Source of the DNA: Chitinophagales bacterium
GTDB lineage: Bacteria; Bacteroidota; Bacteroidia; Chitinophagales; Chitinophagaceae
DNA length: 33,943 bases
Assembly (NCBI GenBank): GCA_015654695.1
Contig: JAATGJ010000031.1
Span: 1-33,943 of the forward strand
Reading direction: 5' to 3'
In this document: positions 5,762 to 14,085 of the stretch, in pieces
How the letters are laid out: each line of letters opens with the position of its first letter
Position numbering within the stretch: position 1 is the stretch's first letter
Translations under genes and position numbers: made by a program
Notes under the pieces: generated by a model
Told to the model about the DNA's origin: nothing
Seen by the model: the letters and a program-made list of their open reading frames with translations, nothing else
Databases searched by the model: none

Positions 5762-8392
5762 TTAGTTAATCGTCACAATTGCTTTTACCACGTTCGACGT
5801 TGTTTTTATTTTTGTGCCCGGTTGGCCGCCACCCACGCTGATCATTATTTTTCCTTTTCCTTGTTTCATCATTCCGTTATCATCAATGGTGGAAAGATCT
5901 TCCGGGCTTAATTGAAACTGCAGCACTTTACTTTCACCTGCTTCCAGGGCTATTCTTTTAAAACCTTTTAATGCTTTTAAAGGCGCTTTGATCGTTTTAT
6001 TTTCATTGCTTATATACAACTGTACCACTTCCTCACCATCCATTTTTCCCCTATTGGTTACCCTCACACTGACTGAAATTTTTTTACCGGCAATTGCAGT
6101 GGCAGGTACTTTCAACTGATCGTAGAAAAAGTTTGTATAGCTAAGTCCATAGCCGAAACCATACAAGGGATCGCCTTTGAAGTAGCGATAAGTACGATTC
6201 TCCATGGAATAACTATTGAAATCCGGGAGATCACTGTCACTTTTATAAAAAGTAACAGGCAATCTTCCTGCAGGGTTGTAATCACCAAACAAGACATCAG
6301 CAATAGCAGTGCCGGCCGATTGTCCGCCATACCATGCATTCACGATGGCAGGAATATTTTCCGACTCCCAGGGAAGCGCAATAGCGCTGCCTGTCATCAG
6401 GACAAATACAACAGGCTTGCCGGTTGCTTTTAATGTTTTTAATAAATCAGTTTGCACGGAAGGCAATAAAATAGATGTACGGTCACCGCCATTGAACCCG
6501 GGATAATCCACTCTCATTTCCTCGCCTTCCAGTTGTGGAGAAATGCCACCAACATATATGATCGCGTCAGCATCTTTGATCCGGTTCGCTAAAGCTGTAA
6601 AGTCGGTTCTCTCAAAATTACCAGCCCTCAATCGTATATTGGCTTTTCCTTCCGCCTGGAAATATTCAATCACTAATGTATAAGCGGAATCTTTCTTTGT
6701 ATTAAATCTATAAGTCCTGGCGCCAAACCGGTTCCTTGTCCAGGTATTGATTTCCTCCCTGCCATTTAATAGTAGCTTATAACCATCATCAGCATCCAGT
6801 TCAAGCGTGATATTGCCATCCCGGGTCGCAGTGAAGGTGGTGGTATAACGGGCGGAAAAATTATTCGCCCTGATATTTCCCACTACTGCTTCACCTTCCT
6901 GCCAGAAATGATCAATTTTATCTTCTGTCCGGGTCACTTCCGGCTCCCCCTTCAATTCTTTATTAGCATAGTATTCGGCTTTGAAACCCTGCTTGCCCTC
7001 ATACGAATATTGCTGGCTGACATCTGCGTACATCAGTAAAGTATCATTGGTAAAATTAATAGCTCTTTCAAACAGCACTTCCGCATTGTTGCCCAGTTTG
7101 TTTTTTATTCCCTGCAACGCTGTAACAATGTCGGATGGTATGCCGTTATAATTGCCCAGCACAGCAATACGATTATCCGCATTAGGCCCGACTACCGCGA
7201 TCTTCTTTATTTTTTTACTTAATGGTAAAATATTGTTTTCATTCTTCAGCAATACAATTGACTGCTGTGCCATCTTGAGTGAATGGGCTTTATGTTCAGG
7301 GCTTTCTAAAACAGAAGAAGTTGTTTGTGCATATTTAACAACAGACGGCGGGTCAAACATGCCAAGACGAAAACGGATGGTAAATAATCTTTTCAGCGAA
7401 ACATCAATTTGCGCTTCGGTGATCTTTCCGTCTTTCACGGCCTGCACCAGCGATTTGTAAGCATCGGTACCGCAATCAATATCCGTACCGTGTAGTACCG
7501 CATCCGCAGAGGCGCTGGCCGCATCGGGATGTGTTTTATGATTTTTAAAGAAATCATCTATCGCCCAGCAATCGGAAGTGACATACCCTGTAAACTTCCA
7601 TTGATTCCGGAGAATGTCCACCATCAGCTCATCGCTGCCGCAGCAGGGTTGTTTGCGGAATGCATTGTAGGCGCACATTACCCCGGCTACTTTCGCATGT
7701 ATTACTAATTCTTTGAACGCCGGCAAATAAGTATCCCACAGATCATAGTTGCTGACATCAGCATTGAATATATGCCGCGATGGCTCCGGCCCGCTATGCA
7801 CAGCATAATGTTTGGCGCAGGCTGCCGCTTTTAAATATTTCGGATCATCGCCCTGCAATCCTCTTACAAATGCTTTTGCCAACATTGCAGTCAGGAATGG
7901 ATCTTCACCGTATGTCTCCTGTCCGCGTCCCCAGCGGGGATCACGGAATATATTAATGTTGGGCGTCCAGTATGTTAATCCCAGGTATCTTTCATTGGTT
8001 CTGCCGAGTTCAATCGCTTTGTTATGAATAGCTCTTCCTTCCAGTGCCGAATAATCAGCCATGGTATAAAGTGAGTTGGTATCGAATGTGGCAGCCATTC
8101 CAATAGCTTGCGGGTATACCGTAACCCTGAACGGGGTTCTCGCCACACCATGCAGCACTTCATTCCACCAGTCATAAGCCTGGATACCTAACTTCGGGAT
8201 GGCGGGGGTCGAATTCAGCATCTGGGCTACTTTTTCTTCCAGCGTTAAACGGCTTACCACGTCATTAACCCTTTCTTCAACGGGTAATTTATAATTCCAG
8301 AAAGGAAGTTTATCTTTTTCAACCTGTGCCTTGCATACAATTGTAAAAAGTAAAGCAGAGCTTAACAGCAATGTTTGATGAACTATTTTCAT
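5762..8392 (-). CDS. GH3 beta-xylosidase/glycosidase with PA14 insert
   Basis: I start at ATG 8390-8392, which gives 876 residues and a clean signal peptide ending in CKAQ; the open frame continues 39 codons upstream only through a TTG. The GH3 N-domain spans ~35-345, with substrate-loop DPRWGRGQETYGEDP (151-165), KHY (194-196) and nucleophile Asp274 in VTSDCWAIDD. The GH3 C-domain begins near 375 and is split by a PA14 domain at ~466-592 (KAEYYANKELKG to IRLRAGNF). SPQLEGEEM (618-626) holds the probable general acid glutamate (Glu623 or nearby). A fibronectin-III-like domain (~770-876) ends the protein. This architecture is common in Bacteroidota beta-xylosidases and beta-glucosidases. With GH10, xylA and xylB nearby, periplasmic release of xylose from xylooligosaccharides is the best reading. 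Confidence 0.92.
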   Translation of the reverse strand: MKIVHQTLLLSSALLFTIVCKAQVEKDKLPFWNYKLPVEERVNDVVSRLTLEEKVAQMLNSTPAIPKLGIQAYDWWNEVLHGVARTPFRVTVYPQAIGMAATFDTNSLYTMADYSALEGRAIHNKAIELGRTNERYLGLTYWTPNINIFRDPRWGRGQETYGEDPFLTAMLAKAFVRGLQGDDPKYLKAAACAKHYAVHSGPEPSRHIFNADVSNYDLWDTYLPAFKELVIHAKVAGVMCAYNAFRKQPCCGSDELMVDILRNQWKFTGYVTSDCWAIDDFFKNHKTHPDAASASADAVLHGTDIDCGTDAYKSLVQAVKDGKITEAQIDVSLKRLFTIRFRLGMFDPPSVVKYAQTTSSVLESPEHKAHSLKMAQQSIVLLKNENNILPLSKKIKKIAVVGPNADNRIAVLGNYNGIPSDIVTALQGIKNKLGNNAEVLFERAINFTNDTLLMYADVSQQYSYEGKQGFKAEYYANKELKGEPEVTRTEDKIDHFWQEGEAVVGNIRANNFSARYTTTFTATRDGNITLELDADDGYKLLLNGREEINTWTRNRFGARTYRFNTKKDSAYTLVIEYFQAEGKANIRLRAGNFERTDFTALANRIKDADAIIYVGGISPQLEGEEMRVDYPGFNGGDRTSILLPSVQTDLLKTLKATGKPVVFVLMTGSAIALPWESENIPAIVNAWYGGQSAGTAIADVLFGDYNPAGRLPVTFYKSDSDLPDFNSYSMENRTYRYFKGDPLYGFGYGLSYTNFFYDQLKVPATAIAGKKISVSVRVTNRGKMDGEEVVQLYISNENKTIKAPLKALKGFKRIALEAGESKVLQFQLSPEDLSTIDDNGMMKQGKGKIMISVGGGQPGTKIKTTSNVVKAIVTIN

Positions 8393-8512
8393 TACAAAAA
8401 TTTTTATCTTGTCAACTTGTATTACTATTATTTTCATTCGTATTTCATAACGAAACTTTTGAATCCCCCGGTGCCCATCAAGTGTATTTATTTTTACGTG
8501 TTGAATCAATAC

Positions 8513-9325
8513 CTAATTATTTCCTGCTGTCTTACTCTTACCCTGCGATGATTTAATATATTCTGCTACATCCAGCATCGGTGCAATCCAGATATCTTTT
8601 TCATTCTTTTTTAAAAACTGTAAAAATTCACGATGCGCCGGAAGTGATACATTTAATCCATTGCCGCCACCTACGCCATGAAAGAGTATAACAAGTAAAG
8701 AATTTGTTTCCATTGCCTTTTTCGCCCATTCTATCATTTGCGCGCCTGTTTCACCATTGATACCATACGCATCAACATTGTAAATATCTACTTCATCTAT
8801 GTGATTCATTTGTGAACGAACTCCTCTTGCCGCTACAAAATCCTTTTTCATTCCATCCATAAAAGAAGAATCCCCGATCTTCCTGTCACCGCAGGTAAAT
8901 GCAAATGTTCTTTTTATTTTGCCATCTAATGATTGAAGTAAAACATTGGTTGCTCTTGTTTCATCCACTATACGCTGAACAGTGTATTTGCTGAGATCAT
9001 AATCAGGCTTCACCCATTCTCTCCCCTTACCACCCGCGCAGGGATGATACATCGTATGATTTCCCAGTTCATGGCCATTGGCCGCGATCCTTTTCCAATC
9101 CGCCAAACGTGACTGCATAGAAGTGGAAAAACCAGTAATATAAAAAGTAGCTTTCAAACCCAGCGAATCAAGAACAGGAATAGCATTATCCAAATGCTGA
9201 TTGATGGCATCATCATAAGTGAGAACAACAGCGCATTTTTTTCCATTCCATACTTTGCCAGGTTGAGCAGTTGCATTCGCAATAAACAGGAAGGTTATTA
9301 ATACGCCAATAAGTAATTTTTTCAT
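8513..9325 (-). CDS. CE4-like polysaccharide deacetylase (NodB homology)
   Basis: A 270-residue protein with a signal peptide ending near ATAQ (residues 18-21). The NodB-homology motifs are present: TYDDA (36-40) with Asp38/Asp39 as catalytic base and metal ligand, H-T-M-Y-H (90-94) as the metal-binding histidine pair, and LFHG (215-218) with His216 as the likely catalytic acid. CE4 enzymes remove acetyl groups from xylan, chitin or peptidoglycan; the setting favours acetyl-xylan, by inference. It is the only CE4-type gene in the window and complements the SASA-type acetylesterase. It lies 30 bases after the CE15 stop. The 120 bp between it and GH3 show no clear promoter. Confidence 0.85.
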   Translation of the reverse strand: MKKLLIGVLITFLFIANATAQPGKVWNGKKCAVVLTYDDAINQHLDNAIPVLDSLGLKATFYITGFSTSMQSRLADWKRIAANGHELGNHTMYHPCAGGKGREWVKPDYDLSKYTVQRIVDETRATNVLLQSLDGKIKRTFAFTCGDRKIGDSSFMDGMKKDFVAARGVRSQMNHIDEVDIYNVDAYGINGETGAQMIEWAKKAMETNSLLVILFHGVGGGNGLNVSLPAHREFLQFLKKNEKDIWIAPMLDVAEYIKSSQGKSKTAGNN

Positions 9326-9355
9326 ATTAATTTGTTGTTATAAGATAGTTGTTCA

Positions 9356-10909
9356 TTATTGTGCCGCCACTCTTTCATATTTCAGGAACTTACTGGCCCA
9401 TGGTATAAAATATTTAAAGTTAGGAGCATCGGTATGCCCGCCATCATGCTGCCGCCATGCTAATTCACCATTCAGCATATCTGTGAGCATAGGAGGCATT
9501 TTTTCGGTTAAGTAATCATTGGAAATACCAAGATCTTTTGCACCTAACAATTTAAATGTTGAGCCGGCTGCCACAGTAGCCATCCAGCTTCCCTGCTGAT
9601 CCAGCCACCTGGCATCACCTTTTTCCGGAATACCATAACTGATAAATGTAAGACGCGGCGCACACAATGCAATTAATTCATGTGAATCAACCGATAGATC
9701 GCAACTGGTTTTTTGACCAAATGATGATTCTTCCGTTCCGTATTTTAAATAATTACCCGCCATCCAGTGATACTCGCCGCTGCCGGTAAGATTTTCAACC
9801 GCTTCACCAAATACACGGCGATGCAAGGTTGCACCACCTTTACCCGAAGAACCTATCAATCCGACTGCGAAACGTGGCTCAAACGCCAATGTAACCAATG
9901 CGGCTTTGCCATAACGTGATACCCCTTCGATCCCTGTTTTTTTTGCATCCACCAATGTATCTGTTTCCAAATAATCCAGTCCGCGGGCTGCTCCCCATGC
10001 CCATGCACGCAATGATCCCCAGTCATCAGGCTTGCGCGGTTGACCTTTATTGACCAAACCAATAATTCCCCGGGTAAGACCTGCACCATTATCAGCTTGT
10101 ATGCTGTTCGTTTCAATAGTGACATAACCCCATCCTGCAGCCAACAGCCTTTCCTGCGGTGTAAGTTCTTCGTCAGGTTTTGGCGGCGCAAAAAAATTAG
10201 GTGCGGGAAGTCTTGTGATCGCCTGGTACGCCGGGTATTTATCAAAGATGGCTTTCAATGACGGATCATTTTTTATCATCATTTCTTTGAAAGCGGCATT
10301 GATCTTTTCCAATTCATCCGGTGCAGGTTGCGCAGCGGCGGGAAATGAAGGACGGCCACTGAACATCATTAATACAGGAACGGGGCCTTTTACATTCGCC
10401 GGCACCACCAGCATCATATTAATATCAACATTGATTAATGGGTACGAGCTATTATCAACATGCCCGACCAGCATCTTAGCAATAACAGGAATGCGGTTAA
10501 CAAATTCCCTGTCGGTAATTTTTACTGTCCATGTTACTTTCGGGATATTTTTGGGAAGACGACCATACATTTCTCTTTCAAAATCTTCTATTAATTCAGG
10601 ACGACGCTGGTTCCACCACATACCTGCAGTGGTTACTTTTTTCCCGGTCTTTGTAGTCAATACATCCGGCAATTGAGGGCAGGGATTGGCTGCTGCTTCG
10701 TCATAATTCGCATGATTAGGGGCGGATTCATTACCACTGGGGCCGGGTCTTAATTTTTTTATACCTAATTGCTGTTTCATATTATCATGATCCTGCTGTG
10801 CAGTAAACGTTACGATGCGCGGATACTTGCTGCTGTCAATTTTTATCTCCTGTGCTTTTGCCGTATAAGTAAGACCTGCTATCAGCAAAAAAGGTATAAG
10901 TTTTTTCAT
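9356..10909 (-). CDS. CE15 glucuronoyl (4-O-methylglucuronate) esterase
   Basis: A 517-residue protein with a signal peptide (MKKLIPFLLIAGLTYTAKAQ). The CE15 hallmark G-V-S-R-Y-G-K (329-335) contains nucleophile Ser331, and GGHTD (490-494) contains the catalytic His492. ETNSIQADNG and GSLRAWAWGAARGLDYL (298-314) are conserved around the pocket. CE15 enzymes cut the ester between the glucuronate side chains of xylan and lignin alcohols, so this gene points to woody or hardwood-type glucuronoxylan. Residues ~190-250 form an insert typical of bacterial members. The position where many bacterial CE15 have Glu (S-G-E-G-G) reads S-G-K-G-G with Lys357, so the acid probably comes from the other known location, perhaps Asp432 in KGDARW. 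It sits between the SASA esterase and the CE4-like gene with 30-bp gaps. Confidence 0.9.
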   Translation of the reverse strand: MKKLIPFLLIAGLTYTAKAQEIKIDSSKYPRIVTFTAQQDHDNMKQQLGIKKLRPGPSGNESAPNHANYDEAAANPCPQLPDVLTTKTGKKVTTAGMWWNQRRPELIEDFEREMYGRLPKNIPKVTWTVKITDREFVNRIPVIAKMLVGHVDNSSYPLINVDINMMLVVPANVKGPVPVLMMFSGRPSFPAAAQPAPDELEKINAAFKEMMIKNDPSLKAIFDKYPAYQAITRLPAPNFFAPPKPDEELTPQERLLAAGWGYVTIETNSIQADNGAGLTRGIIGLVNKGQPRKPDDWGSLRAWAWGAARGLDYLETDTLVDAKKTGIEGVSRYGKAALVTLAFEPRFAVGLIGSSGKGGATLHRRVFGEAVENLTGSGEYHWMAGNYLKYGTEESSFGQKTSCDLSVDSHELIALCAPRLTFISYGIPEKGDARWLDQQGSWMATVAAGSTFKLLGAKDLGISNDYLTEKMPPMLTDMLNGELAWRQHDGGHTDAPNFKYFIPWASKFLKYERVAAQ

Positions 10910-10939
10910 GTAACGATTTTATTATTCGCCTGTTACTAA

Positions 10940-12877
10940 CTATTTATCAGTTCTGAAGGGAGACGCCGGCAATCCTTCTTTATTATATAAATTAACGCCA
11001 GGATTGTCAGCCCAGGCATACCTTACATACATGGGGCTGGCAATTTCATCACTTGATACAACTATCTTATCTCCTTCGATCTTTGCTTTTGCCCAGACGA
11101 ATTTTTTATCAGCGCCTGCTATGGCAAATTCTCTCAGTTCTTCCCCATCTTTTGTTATCAAACCGCTGCCAATATGGGTAAATGAAATGATTACTGTATT
11201 TCCGTCAATGATTGCAGATTGAAAAAGTGGCCCGGAATAAACAATATTTTCCCCATAAGCCAGTTTCTCAGCGATCAATGCCAAACGTTCTCCTACATCT
11301 TTTTTATTATCCGGGTGTATATCGTTCCATTCGCCGAGATCTATTCCCACGGCCATGCCTGTATTGGGAACAGATAGCGCTTTTAATTGCGCTTCTCTTA
11401 ATTCCGCCCACTGGCTTTCTGAAGGAATATAATTCGCGTCCATGAAATTGGGAAGTTGCACAAATAAGAAAGGAATATCACCTTGCTGCCATTTGTTTCT
11501 CCAATCACTGATCTGCGCCGGTTGCAGCTTTACATATTCTGATGCCCTGCCTGTATTGCTTTCGCCCTGGTACCATAGAATACCCCTGATACCATAATTA
11601 ATAACAGGAGCTACCATTGCATTATACAAAGCGGCTGGTTGGTTTTGCGCCGATATCCCGCCACCACTGCCACCCCGGGGAATGAATACTTCACCCACCT
11701 TATACTGCCAGTAACCTTTAAGATCAATGGTATCATTCCCGGCAAACAAACAATATGGTTTATCGGGAACAAACCCCCCTTTGCCGTTGTTGTTGGTTAC
11801 TTTTACTACCAAAACATTTTTACCTGCTTTTAACAGGTCTGCAGGTACATTGTATCTTCTTTGCGGGTACAGGTAGGTAGTATTACCCACCTGCTTTCCA
11901 TTGATATATAAAATATCAGCATCAACAATTCTTCCTAAAAAAACTCTTGCCGGTTTGCCAGTCATAGATGCAGGCACATCAATTTCTTTCCTGTACCAGA
12001 CAACACCATTCAGATCTTTAACGCCCTGGTCTTCCCAGTAACCAGGAACAGCAATCGTCTTCCATCCGCCGGCTGGTGGAATATAGGTAACATCATACCA
12101 TGGCTTAGGGCCGGTCAATCCTTTATCCTGTAATGGTACCGATTGCCTGTTTGTGTTACCTGTAAAAGCTTTCCTTGTCAAGTCATTTATATAAGCGGTG
12201 TCTTTGTTTTTTTGAATCGTGCTGGTCAATGCCGGAAAATCTTTCAATCCTTCTTCACTTGTCCATGCTTCAATAGGGGTGCCGCCAACGCTTGCATTGA
12301 TCAAGCCAACAGGTACATGGTATTTTTCATAGATTTTTCTCGCAAAAAAATAAGCTACAGCAGAGAATGGTCTTATATCCTCAGGATTAGCTGATTTCCA
12401 AAAGCCGGTTGGCAGATCATCTTTTGGTCCTTCAAGACTGGTGAGTGTTGGTATCCAGAAATGTCTTATCTGAGGATTGTTGGCTTCTGCAATATCCTTT
12501 GCATAGGTAACGTCATGAATGTTCATTTGATGCACCATGTTGGATTGGCCGGAACAAAACCATACATCGCCTACCAGTATATCTTTCAGCGTAATCTTAT
12601 TAGTGCCATTTATGTCCATTGTAAATGGCCCACCTGCTTTGGTTGGCGCAAGTAATACCGACCATTTGCCATCCGCACCTGTTGTTGTTTTATAATTCTT
12701 CCCATTGAACTTCACGTTTACTTTTTCGCCTTTTGCAGCCCATCCCCATATCTTTAGTTTGATATCTCTTTGCAGAATCATGCTATCTCTTACCAATCGC
12801 GGGAGTCTTACCTGTGAGTAAACTGGCTGAAATGTCATTACTATAAAGTACCCGGTCATTAATAAAAAAAACTTCAT
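10940..12877 (-). CDS. SASA-type (sialate O-acetylesterase-like) carbohydrate acetylesterase
   Basis: I take ATG 12875-12877 (645 residues) because it opens directly on a signal peptide ending VYSQ; the open frame extends 12 codons upstream only from a TTG. The SGNH/SASA domain is split. VGDVWFCSGQSNM (102-114) carries nucleophile Ser112, ILWYQGESNTG (433-443) follows, and WNDIHPDN (517-524) gives Asp519 and His521. Between the halves lies a GH2-like jelly-roll of ~140 residues (260-398; WYRKEIDVP, DADILYING). Related proteins remove O-acetyl groups from sialic acid or xylan (CE6-like). Between CE15 and GH10, acetyl-xylan is the likely substrate, not sialate. A repeat-like 16-mer occurs in the linker (12065-12080). 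Confidence 0.87.
   Translation of the reverse strand: MKFFLLMTGYFIVMTFQPVYSQVRLPRLVRDSMILQRDIKLKIWGWAAKGEKVNVKFNGKNYKTTTGADGKWSVLLAPTKAGGPFTMDINGTNKITLKDILVGDVWFCSGQSNMVHQMNIHDVTYAKDIAEANNPQIRHFWIPTLTSLEGPKDDLPTGFWKSANPEDIRPFSAVAYFFARKIYEKYHVPVGLINASVGGTPIEAWTSEEGLKDFPALTSTIQKNKDTAYINDLTRKAFTGNTNRQSVPLQDKGLTGPKPWYDVTYIPPAGGWKTIAVPGYWEDQGVKDLNGVVWYRKEIDVPASMTGKPARVFLGRIVDADILYINGKQVGNTTYLYPQRRYNVPADLLKAGKNVLVVKVTNNNGKGGFVPDKPYCLFAGNDTIDLKGYWQYKVGEVFIPRGGSGGGISAQNQPAALYNAMVAPVINYGIRGILWYQGESNTGRASEYVKLQPAQISDWRNKWQQGDIPFLFVQLPNFMDANYIPSESQWAELREAQLKALSVPNTGMAVGIDLGEWNDIHPDNKKDVGERLALIAEKLAYGENIVYSGPLFQSAIIDGNTVIISFTHIGSGLITKDGEELREFAIAGADKKFVWAKAKIEGDKIVVSSDEIASPMYVRYAWADNPGVNLYNKEGLPASPFRTDK
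12065..12080 (-). repeat. Possible degenerate copy of the TCCGCC/GGCGGA palindrome
   Basis: This 16-mer in the acetylesterase gene differs at one base from the palindrome at 4268-4283 and is read in the same frame (PPAGG). It lies in a variable linker before the jelly-roll domain. It could be chance or an older insertion. Confidence 0.3.
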
Positions 12878-12927
12878 ACTAATAGTTTGAATATTTCTAT
12901 GGCTGTTTAACAATTGATGTTCCCCGG

Positions 12928-14025
12928 TTAAAATTTTATCACTTCCTGGTAAGCTTTCTTAGGTTTCAGTTCTTTGTCAAATAATAAGGGATAGTCCTTT
13001 CTTCCGGGTACCGGAAAATTATCGAGCCAACTGGCCCGGTCGGAAATATTCCAAAACGTTACTCCCGACAGCACGGCTTTATATTTTCTAAAAACCCTGA
13101 AACACATTTTGTACATTTCCACCTGTTTCATTTCCTGTTCAGCCGTGAATTTATCATTGGTATCTTCCGGCTTTCTCTCCCTGCGGTCATGCTCTTTCGG
13201 GTAAACAGATATGTCCATTTCCGTCACCTGTATTTTAACCCCCAGGCTTTTAAACTTTTCAATGGTTTCGATCAGTGTTTGTTCCGAAGGTTCATAGATG
13301 GACCAATGTCCCTGGATGCCTACGCCATGAATAGGAACACCCGCTTCTTTAAGGCTTTTTACCAATGTAAAGATTTTATCTCTCTTCACCGGGTTGATCG
13401 TATTATAATCATTGTAAAAAAGCAAGGCATCGGGATCAGCTTCGTGGGCATACTGAAAAGCTTTGGCAATATAATCTTCACCACATATCTGGTACCATAA
13501 GGAAGGGCGCAGGTATTCACCGGGTTTATCCGAGATGGCTTCATTAACGACATCCCAGGCATAGATCGTTCCCTTATATCGTTGAACAACTGAAGTAATA
13601 TGATCCTTTAACCGGCGCAGCAATATTTCCTTTGACACATTATTACCTGCCGAATCCCTGAATAACCAACGGGGTGTTTGATTATGCCAGCAAAGGGTAT
13701 GTCCTCTTAATTTGAGATGATTGCGCTTCGCAAATGCAGCGATGGAATCGGCATCTTTCCAGAAGTAACGGTTTTCTTCAGGATGCACAGGCCCCATCTT
13801 CATAGCATTTTCAGGAGTCATGCTGGCAAACTCCTGCAGAATCAACCCGGCTTCGTCAGATTGTAATGACCGGGGAGATACAGCAACACCAATGGGGAAA
13901 TAGCTTTTATAATAATCCTTTAACCCCTTGCCTGTTTCTTTATTGCTCTGTGCATTACCGAAAGTAAACAAACTAAGAAACAAGATGATCCCCGGTGTTT
14001 TATAGAAATAAGTAATTGGTATCAT
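12928..14025 (-). CDS. xynA: GH10 endo-1,4-beta-xylanase
   Basis: A 365-residue single-domain GH10 with a type I signal peptide (cleavage near GNAQ, 23-26) and no lipobox. The (beta/alpha)8 landmarks are TPENAMKMG (70-78), RGHTLCWHNQTPRWL (107-121), WDVVNEAI (158-165) with acid/base Glu162, IQGHW (237-241), and QVTEMDI (266-272) with nucleophile Glu269. WNISDRASWL (325-334) marks the C-terminal substrate site. It cuts internal beta-1,4-xylosyl bonds and leaves short products, including those carrying methylglucuronate that GH67 uses. It is the only endo-acting backbone enzyme in the window. With no lipobox or binding module it may act in the periplasm or be secreted. The symbol is generic. 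Confidence 0.95.
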   Translation of the reverse strand: MIPITYFYKTPGIILFLSLFTFGNAQSNKETGKGLKDYYKSYFPIGVAVSPRSLQSDEAGLILQEFASMTPENAMKMGPVHPEENRYFWKDADSIAAFAKRNHLKLRGHTLCWHNQTPRWLFRDSAGNNVSKEILLRRLKDHITSVVQRYKGTIYAWDVVNEAISDKPGEYLRPSLWYQICGEDYIAKAFQYAHEADPDALLFYNDYNTINPVKRDKIFTLVKSLKEAGVPIHGVGIQGHWSIYEPSEQTLIETIEKFKSLGVKIQVTEMDISVYPKEHDRRERKPEDTNDKFTAEQEMKQVEMYKMCFRVFRKYKAVLSGVTFWNISDRASWLDNFPVPGRKDYPLLFDKELKPKKAYQEVIKF

Positions 14026-14085
14026 TTTATTTGTTTTATCAATGTCAGTATTGCAATGCTCCTTGCATAGAACTTTTCCGGAAAA

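Noticed and set aside
8393-8509. N-terminal extension of GH3 by 39 codons
   Set aside because: It begins with TTG and places a charged stretch before an otherwise standard signal peptide; ATG at 8392 is the better start.
10215-10676. 153-codon plus-strand open frame
   Set aside because: Fully antisense to the CE15 gene, whose motifs and family length are clear; no family resemblance.
10940-12877. Literal sialate O-acetylesterase role
   Set aside because: No sialidase or sialic-acid catabolic gene is present; the xylan neighbours make acetyl-xylan more likely.
12878-12913. 12-codon extension of the acetylesterase
   Set aside because: It begins with TTG; the ATG at 12877 gives a clean signal peptide.
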